Below are positions 1 to 5,944 of a stretch of 7,057 nucleotides of DNA, piece by piece (within the stretch, counting starts at the first letter, position 1; each line of letters begins with the position of its first letter). Source of the stretch: CAZRGV01 sp964599655 (GTDB lineage: Bacteria; Planctomycetota; Planctomycetia; Isosphaerales; Isosphaeraceae); assembly GCA_964599655.1 (NCBI GenBank), contig CAZRGV010000226.1:1-7057 (forward strand), given 5' to 3'. The notes beneath the pieces were generated by a model. It had not been told where the DNA came from, ran no database searches, and worked only from the letters and a program-made list of their open reading frames with translations. The translations under genes were made by a program, and so were the position numbers.

Positions 1-818
1 AGACCTGCGTCAAGCTCGTCGAGAAGCTGCGAGCCGGCGTGAGGATCGAGGGGGTTGAGACCCTCATCGAGCCGGTCCGCGAGTATCGCCTGGTCGTCCG
101 CTTCCGCGGCGACGGCCTCGGCGACAACGTCTGCGACACCGACCCGCTCCAGACCGGCCTGCACCCCCTGGAGCCCAAGGCCGGCGACGCCGCCTCGGAG
201 AAGACCGCCCGGATCGCCGCCGAGTTCCTCCGCCAGGCTCGGGAGATCCTCAAGGACGAGCATCCGGCCAACTTCCTGATGCTCCGAGGCTTCGCCAACT
301 TCCCGAAGATCGCCACGATGGAGGACGTCTACGGCCTGAAGCCGGTCGCCATCGCGGTTTATCCGATGTACCGCGGCCTGGCCCGCCTCGTCGGCATGAC
401 GGTCGTCGACCCCGGCAAGACCATCGCCGACCAGATGGAGGTCCTCAAGGCGAACTGGGATCAATATGACTTCTTCTTCCTCCACTACAAGTACACCGAC
501 AGCACCGGCGAGGACGGCAACTTCGCCAAGAAGGTCGAGGTGATCGAGGCCCTCGACGCCGAGATCCCCAAGATCCTCGGCCTCAAGCCCGACGTCCTGG
601 TCGTCACCGGCGACCACTCAACCCCCAGCCGGTTGAAGTCGCATAGCTGGCACCCGGTCCCGTTGCTCCTCTGGGCCCCGGCCACCGTGCGCCCCGACCT
701 TGTCACCGAGTTCGGCGAGCGACCCTGCCTGCAAGGCGGCCTCGGCCAGATCCTGGCCAAGACCATCATGCCCCTGGCCATGGCCCACGCCGGCCGGCTC
801 CAGAAGTTCGGCGCCTGA
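1..818 (+). CDS. apgM: 2,3-bisphosphoglycerate-independent phosphoglycerate mutase, archaeal type (5' end outside window)
   Basis: The enzyme interconverts 3- and 2-phosphoglycerate in cytoplasmic glycolysis/gluconeogenesis without a bisphosphoglycerate cofactor. It belongs to the alkaline-phosphatase-like metalloenzyme superfamily. The reading frame is open from position 3 and the gene starts upstream of the window. About 271 residues are visible, against roughly 400 for the family, so the N-terminal metal/phosphoserine part is missing. The visible part contains the family strings DTDPLQTG, HYKYTDSTGEDGNF, VVTGDHSTP (metal-binding Asp and His) and HSWHPVP, and it ends in the canonical KFGA. 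The GTG at 39 is an internal codon rather than a start, because the upstream codons (TCVKLVEKLRAG...) continue the conserved domain. The assignment rests on recognised motifs. The archaeal-type family is distinct from the GpmI type, and these motifs fit the former. Confidence 0.93.
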   Translation, partial: TCVKLVEKLRAGVRIEGVETLIEPVREYRLVVRFRGDGLGDNVCDTDPLQTGLHPLEPKAGDAASEKTARIAAEFLRQAREILKDEHPANFLMLRGFANFPKIATMEDVYGLKPVAIAVYPMYRGLARLVGMTVVDPGKTIADQMEVLKANWDQYDFFFLHYKYTDSTGEDGNFAKKVEVIEALDAEIPKILGLKPDVLVVTGDHSTPSRLKSHSWHPVPLLLWAPATVRPDLVTEFGERPCLQGGLGQILAKTIMPLAMAHAGRLQKFGA

Positions 819-844
819 GCGGGTGAACGAGAGGGCTCCGCGGG

Positions 845-899
845 GGTGAACGCGGGAGGGGGCACGTCGCGATGCGCCGGGCCCGTCCCCGCGTTCACC
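845..899. repeat. Inverted repeat with 12-bp perfect arms downstream of apgM
   Basis: The arms are GGTGAACGCGGG (845-856) and CCCGCGTTCACC (888-899), around a 31-nt GC-rich centre. A partial copy of the left arm (GGGTGAACG) also occurs at 821-829, directly after the apgM stop. No T-tract follows either side, so a classical intrinsic terminator is not supported. It could still form a structured 3' UTR for apgM, or be a dispersed intergenic repeat. Confidence 0.7.
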
Positions 900-914
900 G
901 GCCAAGCTCGTGGA

Positions 915-974
915 GGGTACGCCATTGCGTACCTCTTCGAACCCGATCGCCCCGAGGTACGCAATGGCGTACCC
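915..974. repeat. 21-bp perfect inverted repeat whose arms are themselves palindromic
   Basis: Positions 915-935 are the exact reverse complement of 954-974, separated by 18 nt. Each arm is in turn a smaller palindrome: GGTACGC-CATT-GCGTACC on the left and GGTACGC-AATG-GCGTACC on the right. The DNA or RNA could therefore fold as one 21-bp hairpin or as two short hairpins side by side. It has no U-tract and lies 96 bp beyond the apgM stop. It resembles a dispersed palindromic intergenic element more than a terminator. Its function is unknown. Confidence 0.8.
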
Positions 975-991
975 AACAAGAACGGACGGCC

Positions 992-1025
992 GTCGATCCG
1001 CATACCCCGGAAATTCCTGGAAAAA
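992..1025 (+). repeat. Left copy of a 34-bp direct repeat bracketing the RAYT island
   Basis: This copy matches 2154-2187 at 32 of 34 positions in the same orientation, differing at 997 (T/C) and 1004 (A/G). The core reads CCCCGGAAATTCCTGG followed by an A-tract. The left end overlaps the palindrome GACGGCCGTC (985-994). It may mark the boundary of the repeat-bearing segment or be part of a dispersed repeat. One window cannot separate these. Confidence 0.75.
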
Positions 1026-1085
1026 CGCGGGTCGCCCCGGTTGCTCGTCAACCGGGGCGGCGAAGCCGCAAGAGGCTCCGCCGCC
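1026..1085 (+). repeat. REP-like hairpin copy A, just downstream of the RAYT gene
   Basis: A perfect 10-bp stem GCCCCGGTTG / CAACCGGGGC (1034-1043 and 1049-1058) closes a CTCGT loop. It is preceded by CGCGGGTC and followed by a second small hairpin GCGGC-GAA-GCCGC (1057-1069) and AAGAGGCTCCGCCGCC. The 60-bp block is identical to 2020-2079 except for one base (1033 C against 2027 G). Read on the minus strand, the hairpin begins 36 bp past the RAYT stop and is followed 8 nt later by a T5 run, so it might also end RAYT transcription. That second role is only a possibility. Confidence 0.8.
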
Positions 1086-1094
1086 TCCGCCGCT

Positions 1095-1610
1095 TCACTC
1101 CACCCAGCCGATCGGAACTCCGATCGAACCGCCGGACTCATACCACTGGGCTGAACTCCATCGCCAGTCCGCCGGGCGTTCGACGAGACCCGCGCGGACG
1201 GGATTCTGATGCATGTACGTGAGCTTCTCCTCCAGCTTGGCGCGGGTGAACACCTCGAAGGCGTAATACTTCGGCTGCCAGAAGCGGTCTCCGAACCCGA
1301 TCTCCCGGAAGTAGGCCGCATTCTTGTCCCGGTACCACGCTCGGATGTGGTAGCTCGACTGCCGTTTCCACTCGTGGACGAACCGGCCGAGCTGCCCCGT
1401 CTGGGGGAACCAGACGAGGGCATGCACATGGTCGGGCATGATCACGAAGCCGAGGCAGGTTGCGGACTGCCTCGCCAGTTGCTCGCCTAGGATGCGCATC
1501 ACGATGCGTTTGGGATGATCGGAGTCGAGCAGCCGACGCCGATGATCGCACGAGAAGGTGAGGAAATGGGCGAAGAGCTCGTCGTCCGCGATTCGTCGTC
1601 GTTCTGACAT
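1095..1610 (-). CDS. REP-associated tyrosine transposase (RAYT, IS200-like Y1 HUH family)
   Basis: A single-domain Y1 transposase of 171 residues, the normal size for RAYT/TnpA-REP proteins. In known members these are single-strand DNA nucleases that recognise and cut REP hairpins through a 5'-phosphotyrosine link. The HUH metal motif is seen in MPDHVHAL (His61 and His63), and the family strings FWQPKYY (110-116), YMHQNPVRAGLV (132-143) and WRWSSAQWY (149-157) follow. The nucleophile is probably one of the tyrosines at 115/116; Tyr132 cannot be excluded by eye. The ATG at 1610 gives the full N-terminus and has only a weak upstream purine stretch. There are no frameshifts, so it looks intact. 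It lies alone in a field of palindromic repeats, with no accessory TnpB and no obvious IS200-type ends. The context suggests a domesticated or slowly moving RAYT that serves the surrounding hairpins; that link is inferred. Confidence 0.93.
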   Translation of the reverse strand: MSERRRIADDELFAHFLTFSCDHRRRLLDSDHPKRIVMRILGEQLARQSATCLGFVIMPDHVHALVWFPQTGQLGRFVHEWKRQSSYHIRAWYRDKNAAYFREIGFGDRFWQPKYYAFEVFTRAKLEEKLTYMHQNPVRAGLVERPADWRWSSAQWYESGGSIGVPIGWVE

Positions 1611-1713
1611 GGCTCAAGTCTGATGGCTACCAGGCCATCGGGCAACCAAGGTCCGGAAAAAATCCTCGCCGCAGCACGTCCCCCGGCTGCGATCGTCTCT
1701 CGTCGCTGCGCGA

Positions 1714-1735
1714 CCCCGGTTGCGAGCAACCGGGG
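1714..1735 (-). repeat. REP-like hairpin copy B, inverted relative to the other copies
   Basis: CCCCGGTTG (1714-1722) pairs with CAACCGGGG (1727-1735) around a CGAG loop. On the minus strand the context is GAGGGTGG before CCCCGGTTGCTCG, the same 5' flank and loop start as the plus-strand copies with one loop base missing. It is therefore an inverted member of the family. It lies about 100 bp upstream of the RAYT start codon. An inverted copy followed by a direct copy (at 1789) is the arrangement of a BIME-type pair. Confidence 0.7.
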
Positions 1736-1788
1736 CCACCCTCGCCTGAAGCCGAACTACCCGGATAACAGGTCTCTCGAAGCGGGTC

Positions 1789-1813
1789 GCCCCGGCGTCC
1801 CGTCGACCGGGGC
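1789..1813 (+). repeat. Degenerate REP-like hairpin copy C
   Basis: The arms GCCCCGG (1789-1795) and CCGGGGC (1807-1813) are preserved, but the inner stem bases and the CTCGT loop are replaced by an 11-nt loop. The 5' flank CGGGTC is the same as in copy A. I read it as a decayed or variant member of the family, lying 12 bp before copy D. Confidence 0.55.
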
Positions 1814-1825
1814 TTTCATCGGGTG

Positions 1826-2124
1826 GCCCCGGTTGCTCGTCAACCGGGGCGGCGAAGCCGCAAGAGGNNNNNNNNNNNNNNNNNNNNNNNNNNNNNNNNN
1901 NNNNNNNNNNNNNNNNNNNNNNNNNNNNNNNNNNNNNNNNNNNNNNNNNNNNNNNNNNNNNNNNNNNCTCCGCCGCCAACCACGGGTGGACACTGGGGCT
2001 CGTCAATCGGGACCACCCACGCGGGTGGCCCCGGTTGCTCGTCAACCGGGGCGGCGAAGCCGCAAGAGGCTCCGCCGCCAACCACGGGTGGACACTGGGG
2101 CTCGTCAATCGGGACCACCCACGC
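1826..2124 (+). repeat. 102-bp tandem repeat of the REP-like hairpin unit, interrupted by an assembly gap
   Basis: Each unit starts with the 10-bp GCCCCGGTTG / CAACCGGGGC hairpin (copy D 1826-1850, copy E 2028-2052). The GAA-loop mini-hairpin and AAGAGG come next, then a 55-bp segment beginning CTCCGCCGCCAACC. The 55-bp segment is identical at 1968-2022 and 2070-2124, giving a period of 102 bp. Within it, GGCTCGTCAATCGGGA looks like a decayed copy of the hairpin's right half, and CCACCC-ACGC-GGGTGG forms the junction between units. The array ends at 2124. The copy number is unknown because 1868-1967 is N; the sequence on both sides is in phase, so the gap should hold a whole number of units, possibly zero. 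Confidence 0.8.
1868..1967. other. Assembly gap, 100 N, inside the tandem repeat
   Basis: There are exactly 100 N, a length commonly used for gaps of unknown size. It falls between AAGAGG and CTCCGCCG, which are directly adjacent in the intact copies at 1071-1083 and 2065-2077. The gap is therefore a collapsed or unresolved repeat. Confidence 0.95.
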
Positions 2125-2153
2125 TTCCGTAGGAAGTTCCGTTCCTGACGCCT

Positions 2154-2187
2154 GTCGACCCGCATGCCCCGGAAATTCCTGGAAAAA
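2154..2187 (+). repeat. Right copy of the 34-bp direct repeat bracketing the RAYT island
   Basis: This is the partner of 992-1025, same strand, 32/34 identical, with the shared core CCCCGGAAATTCCTGG plus A-tract. Just left of it are a CTTCC-GTA-GGAAG mini-hairpin (2124-2136) and the end of the tandem array. The two copies are 1,162 bp apart including the N gap. Confidence 0.75.
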
Positions 2188-2328
2188 ACCCGATAGGACC
2201 GGCCCGATTTCACGATGCTATTGTTAGTCAGGCCGCGTTCTCCCGCGGCGTGCGGCTCTTTAGCAACTCGAACGATCCTCGGAACGGAACCCGCGTGGTG
2301 GAGGACGTACCCGCCGAACGCGCCGGAG

Positions 2329-3624
2329 TCATTTCGGCTTCGACGTCAGGTACGACAGCAGGTCCTTCACCTTCTGATCGCCGAGCGCGCCGGCCAATCC
2401 GACGGGCATGATCGACGTGGCGCTCGGGCGCATCTCGTCGATCTCCGAGCGCTTCACCTCGGTCGTCTTGGCGCTGGTGTCGAGCACTCGGATGCGGTCT
2501 TCTCCCTCGGCGCGGACCACGCCGGCCAGTACCCGGCCATCCTTGAGCACGACGGTGTACGGCACGAAGTCGGGGTGGATCGTCGCGCTCGGCTCGGCGA
2601 TGTCGCGGTAAATCGTCGCGACGTCCCGCTCGTGCAGGTTGCTCAGGTCGGGGCCAATCTCGCCCCCCTGACCGCGGAACGTGTGGCACGAGGCGCACTT
2701 GGCCTCCTCGCCGAGAAACACCGCCTCGCCTCGCTTCGGATCGCCGCCGGCCAGCGAAGGCGGCTCGGGCGCGGGACCGGTTGGGGCAGGGGGTCGAGCG
2801 GGAGCCCAAGGAACGAGCAGGCCGTCGGCCGGCAACGGTCGATCGATCGGGTCCTCCCCATGCCGGGTCGTCGCGCTCAGGGTCAACGGCTTGCCCGCTT
2901 CCGTGCGAATCGTCAGCGCCAGCTCGACGGGCTCGCCCGTGGACTCCGTCGTGAACTCGACGCCGCGGTCCTCAACGGCCTTCCGGCCCTCCTCGAAGTT
3001 GAGCGTCGCCTCCTCGATCGGCCCGCTCGACGCGACCCGCACCACGGCCCTCCCTTCCGGCAGCGCGATCAGCGTCCGGAGCGTCAATCGCCCCGGCCTG
3101 GAAAGCAACGCCAGACCTCGGTCGTGCTCGACCGAGCCAGCCGTCAAGGTCCGGGTCACGTCGGGATCGACGTGCGGCCACCAGCCCGACCACGTTGGCG
3201 ATTCGTCCTCCAGGCCCGCCTCGCTCCAGGAGACCTCGACGCCTGAAAGGTCGTAGCGGATCTCGGCCGACTCGCCCCTCTTCAGGCCAGGAACCGTCAG
3301 AACGTACGAGGCGTCCCAGGGATGCGGGTCGGTCGCGAGCACCAGCGTGCGGCCGTCGTCAACGAGCCGGGCCGAAGCGATCCGAAGCGAACCCCGACGC
3401 GAGGCCGCCGCCTCCTCGGACGGGTCGCCAAAGGAAATCGAGCGGCCCACGAGGCTCGACGCCACGGACGGGTCAACCGGCCGGTCAAAGGCCACCTTCA
3501 ACCCGAGCGGGTCGGTCGGCCAGGTGGCGACGGCTCGAGGTCGAGGGGCCTCGCGGCCGGCCTGGTTCGAATCCAGGGCCGAGAGGCTGGCCAGGACAGC
3601 GGCAATCCCAAGGAGGTATCGCAT
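2329..3624 (-). CDS. Secreted c-type heme-binding protein (Pirellula/Verrucomicrobium-type CxxCH domain)
   Basis: The predicted protein has 431 residues. MRYLLGIAAVLASLSA at the N-terminus is a signal peptide, so export across the cytoplasmic membrane is likely. Residues about 34-290 look like beta-sandwich or Ig-like modules (for example AFDRPVDP at 46-53) without a catalytic motif that I recognise. The C-terminal 130 residues match the putative heme-binding domain that TIGR02603 describes: CASCH at 310-314 (covalent heme; His314 axial ligand), GQGGEIGPDLSNL, PYTVVLKDGR and SIMPVGLAGALG, in which Met406 is the likely sixth ligand. The start at 3624 is preferred over the in-frame ATG at 3687 because it begins the signal peptide and has GAAGGA 10 nt upstream. 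In this phylum the domain is often attached to large sugar-dehydrogenase-like propeller proteins; here it stands without one. The electron partner is unknown. Divergent from nth. Confidence 0.9.
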   Translation of the reverse strand: MRYLLGIAAVLASLSALDSNQAGREAPRPRAVATWPTDPLGLKVAFDRPVDPSVASSLVGRSISFGDPSEEAAASRRGSLRIASARLVDDGRTLVLATDPHPWDASYVLTVPGLKRGESAEIRYDLSGVEVSWSEAGLEDESPTWSGWWPHVDPDVTRTLTAGSVEHDRGLALLSRPGRLTLRTLIALPEGRAVVRVASSGPIEEATLNFEEGRKAVEDRGVEFTTESTGEPVELALTIRTEAGKPLTLSATTRHGEDPIDRPLPADGLLVPWAPARPPAPTGPAPEPPSLAGGDPKRGEAVFLGEEAKCASCHTFRGQGGEIGPDLSNLHERDVATIYRDIAEPSATIHPDFVPYTVVLKDGRVLAGVVRAEGEDRIRVLDTSAKTTEVKRSEIDEMRPSATSIMPVGLAGALGDQKVKDLLSYLTSKPK

Positions 3625-3700
3625 GGAAACCGATTCCTTCGGAGGGCAGGAAAGGCGGGCGGACGGACGGACGTTTCGTACTTCCATCGACGAGGGCCTT

Positions 3701-3707
3701 TATGATA
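3701..3707. promoter_or_regulatory. Candidate -10 element in the divergent nth / heme-protein intergenic region
   Basis: TATGAT (3701-3706) on the plus strand and TATCAT on the minus strand (3702-3707) each match the bacterial -10 consensus TATAAT at five of six positions. This is the only AT-rich spot in the 151 bp between the two start codons. No convincing -35 hexamer lies at 16-18 bp on either side. It would place the nth start site about 65 bp before the ATG. The evidence is weak. Confidence 0.25.
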
Positions 3708-3775
3708 GTCCAGGGGCTTCGCCAGCGACAAGGCCGCCGGACGCCTCCCGCCTCCCGCACCGACAGGATCCGACC

Positions 3776-4474
3776 ATGGCAAGACCCCGTCGATCGGCGC
3801 CCGACGCCGACCAGAACAAGGAACCCTTCGACATCGACGAGGTCTTCCGAAGGCTCCGCCAGGCGGTCAAGGGCCTGCCGAAGGCCGCCATGTTCGAGCT
3901 TCGAGACCGCGGCCACGCCTCACCGTTCGAGGTCCTGGTCGGCACCCTGATCTCGGTCCGAACCCGAGACGAGGTCACGTTGCCGGCCTGCCTCCGGCTC
4001 TTCGCCAAGGCAAGGACTCCCGAACAGTTGGCCCGGCTCGGCGAGGCCGAACTGAGCCGGCTCCTGCGGGGCGTCGGCCTCCGGGAGACCAAGGTCGCGA
4101 ACCTCCTCGAACTCTCCAGGCGCCTCGTCGAGGAACACAACGGCCAGGTCCCCGACACCCTGCGGGGCCTGACCGCCTTTCGAGGGGTCGGCCCCAAGGT
4201 CGCCGCCCTGACACTGGCGCTGGGCTTCCACAAGCCGGCCATCTGCGTGGATGTTCATGTGCACAGAGTCGTGAATCGCTGGGGATACGTCGAAACAAAA
4301 ACACCCGAGCAAACGATGGAGGCGCTCGAGGCGAAGCTCCCGGAGCGGTACTGGGTCGAGATCAACGAGCGGCTGGTCCCCTTCGGCAAGTTTATCTGCA
4401 CGGGCAAGGCCCCGAAGTGCCCGGCCTGCCCGCTGCTCTCAATGTGCCGCCAGGTTGATGTGGACCCGGCTTGA
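3776..4474 (+). CDS. nth: Endonuclease III family DNA glycosylase/AP lyase
   Basis: This cytoplasmic base-excision-repair enzyme removes oxidised pyrimidines and nicks the abasic site. It has 232 residues. The helix-hairpin-helix reads LTAFRGVGPKVAALTLALGF (132-151), with Lys141 at the position of the catalytic lysine. The catalytic Asp159 lies in CVDVHVHRV. The [4Fe-4S] loop is complete: Cys208, Cys215, Cys218 and Cys224 with the Nth spacing C-X6-C-X2-C-X5-C. The substrate-pocket strand reads LISVRTRDEVT instead of the LLSAQATD of E. coli Nth, so specificity may differ. The ATG at 3776 has AGGA 7 nt upstream. The same frame is open far upstream, but that part only antisenses the heme-protein gene. 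The next gene starts 60 bp downstream on the same strand and may be cotranscribed. Confidence 0.94.
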   Translation: MARPRRSAPDADQNKEPFDIDEVFRRLRQAVKGLPKAAMFELRDRGHASPFEVLVGTLISVRTRDEVTLPACLRLFAKARTPEQLARLGEAELSRLLRGVGLRETKVANLLELSRRLVEEHNGQVPDTLRGLTAFRGVGPKVAALTLALGFHKPAICVDVHVHRVVNRWGYVETKTPEQTMEALEAKLPERYWVEINERLVPFGKFICTGKAPKCPACPLLSMCRQVDVDPA

Positions 4475-4534
4475 TGATAGATCTCTTGAGAGTCCCCCCG
4501 CGCGATTCCGGCAACCGACCGAGGAGGGCCTTCC

Positions 4535-5944
4535 ATGGCCTGGCCCGTTCTGCTCCCCATCCTGGCGGCCCTGGCCCAATCGCCCGAGGCCCCGGATCGT
4601 CCCCGGCTGATCGTCTTGACCGACATCAGCAGCCTGACGGCCGGCATGGCCGAACCCGACGACGGCCAGTCGATGATCCGCCTGATGCTCTACGCCAACG
4701 ACGTCGACATCGAAGGGCTGGTCGCTTCGTCGAACATGGGGCACGGCCAGACGGTTCGCCCGGACCTGATCGAGGCGGTGGTCGAGGCCTACGGCCAGGT
4801 CCAGCCGAACCTGGCGCGGCACGACCCACGCTACCCGACGGCCGAGGTCTTGAAAAAGACGATCAAGGCCGGCCAGCCCATCGCAGGCCCGGAGGTCCCT
4901 GTCACCGAGAGCGTCGGCGACAACCAGGACACCGAGGCCTCCAACTGGATCATCCAGGTCGTCGACCGGCCCGACCCAAGGCCGGTCTGGGTGACGATCT
5001 GGGGCGGCTCCGCCGACCTGGCCCAGGCCCTCTGGCGGGTCCGCCACTCCCGATCCAAGGAAGAATTGAACACGTTCCTATCAAAAATCCGGGTTCATTC
5101 GATCCACGACCAGGATTCCACCGGCCCCTGGATCAAGGAGCACTTCCCCGGCCTGTTCTACATCACCAGTCAGCGGGCCTACCGCGGCATGTACCGGGGC
5201 GGCGACGTCTCGCTGGTCTCCTCCGACTGGGTGGAAACCCACATCCGGCACGGCCATGGGCCGCTCGGGGCCCTCTATCCGAACTACCGCGGCGGCGACA
5301 TCTGGTCGGGCACCCTGGGGCCGGTGCGAGGGATCAAGGAGGGGGATTCCCCCTCGTTTCTGTCGCTGGTCCCCAACGGCCTCGGCGATCCCTCGCGTCT
5401 CTGGGCCGGAAGCTGGGGAGGGCGGTTCGAAGGACACGACAACCGGTTCACCGACGTCCCCGACCTCGACCTGCCCAGCGCCAGCGACCCCGACCCCCGG
5501 ATGTCGTCGGTCTATCGCTGGCGGCCGGCGTTCCAGGCCGACTTTCAGGCCAGGCTCGACTGGTGCGTGCTCCCGCCCGAGAAGGCCAACCACCCGCCCG
5601 TGGTCCGGATCGACGGACCTCGCGAGCGGACCGTGAGTCCGGGCTCGGTCGTCACCCTCGACGCCCGCGGCTCGAGCGACCCCGAAGGAAAGCCGCTCCG
5701 CGTCTCCTGGAGCCTCTACCCGAAGTCGGAGGAGACGCGGGAGGTCGTCCTCGACGATCCGGAATCAGGGATGGTTCATATCAAGGTTCCAGAGGCCGAC
5801 CGCCGGCGGACGATCCCCGTCCTGTTGATGGTCGAGGACCGCGGCCAGCCGCCCTTGACCCGCTACGGCCGGGTCTTCCTGACGGTCGAGCCATCGGGCC
5901 GGCTCACTCCTCCTCCAGGACCTTCCCGGAGGCGGAGACCTTGA
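4535..5944 (+). CDS. Secreted DUF1593 (nucleoside-hydrolase-like) protein
   Basis: The protein has 469 residues and a short signal peptide (MAWPVLLPILAALAQS), so it is predicted to be exported. Residues about 24-310 form the DUF1593 domain, with the nucleoside-hydrolase-like opening VLTDISSLTAGMAEPDDGQS followed by LYANDVDIEGLV and WVTIWGGSADLAQAL. A second module begins near NHPPVVRIDGP (about 350) and contains VVTLDARGSSDPEGKPLRVSW, a PKD/Ig-like pattern usual at the C-terminus of this family. Members are often annotated as cellulose-binding or nucleoside-hydrolase-like proteins; the substrate is not established and a glycan role is only a guess. The ATG is well supported by GAGGAGG (4521-4527) 7 nt upstream. 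The last 14 codons (Pro/Arg-rich tail) overlap the convergent lipoprotein gene. Confidence 0.9.
   Translation: MAWPVLLPILAALAQSPEAPDRPRLIVLTDISSLTAGMAEPDDGQSMIRLMLYANDVDIEGLVASSNMGHGQTVRPDLIEAVVEAYGQVQPNLARHDPRYPTAEVLKKTIKAGQPIAGPEVPVTESVGDNQDTEASNWIIQVVDRPDPRPVWVTIWGGSADLAQALWRVRHSRSKEELNTFLSKIRVHSIHDQDSTGPWIKEHFPGLFYITSQRAYRGMYRGGDVSLVSSDWVETHIRHGHGPLGALYPNYRGGDIWSGTLGPVRGIKEGDSPSFLSLVPNGLGDPSRLWAGSWGGRFEGHDNRFTDVPDLDLPSASDPDPRMSSVYRWRPAFQADFQARLDWCVLPPEKANHPPVVRIDGPRERTVSPGSVVTLDARGSSDPEGKPLRVSWSLYPKSEETREVVLDDPESGMVHIKVPEADRRRTIPVLLMVEDRGQPPLTRYGRVFLTVEPSGRLTPPPGPSRRRRP

Larger units (their letters stand above)
1611..2328. other. Gene-free repeat stretch between the RAYT gene and the heme-protein gene
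   Basis: I see no credible gene here. Positions 1611-1713 hold only the RAYT upstream region, with no clear promoter. Positions 1714-2187 hold hairpin copies B to E, the tandem array and the right flanking repeat, listed separately. Positions 2188-2328 carry a short GC hairpin (GCCGCG at 2232-2237, CGCGGC at 2244-2249) about 80 bp past the end of the minus-strand heme-protein gene. It has no T-tract on either side, so it is at best a weak terminator. Long open frames across this stretch read through the repeats and the N run and have no recognisable protein features. Confidence 0.7.

Noticed and set aside
915..974. Intrinsic terminator for apgM
   Set aside because: The stem is long and perfect, but there is no T-tract after either arm and it lies nearly 100 bp past the stop codon.
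485..1429. 314-codon minus-strand open frame
   Set aside because: It covers the 3' part of apgM in antisense, the palindromes and part of the RAYT gene in another frame. Composition is Ser/Arg/Pro-rich, as expected for shadow frames in high-GC DNA.
1826..2124. CRISPR array
   Set aside because: The repeat unit is about 102 bp and contiguous, with no unique spacers, and no cas genes are present.
1614..2213. Long minus-strand and plus-strand open frames across the repeat island
   Set aside because: They read through the tandem repeat, the hairpins and 100 N. The peptide repeats (for example the same Arg/Pro-rich block twice) simply mirror the DNA repeat, and there are no domain signals.
2215..3246. 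343-codon plus-strand open frame
   Set aside because: It lies antisense to the heme-protein gene, whose CxxCH domain and signal peptide are unambiguous. The shadow product has no recognisable motif.
3625..3687. Earlier in-frame ATG (3687) for the heme-protein gene
   Set aside because: It would put 21 polar residues in front of a normal signal peptide. The ATG at 3624 has a better ribosome-binding site and signal peptide geometry.
3347..3775. Upstream extension of the nth frame
   Set aside because: The frame is open, but the extra 143 residues are antisense to the heme-protein start and not Nth-like. The ATG at 3776 has a well-placed AGGA.
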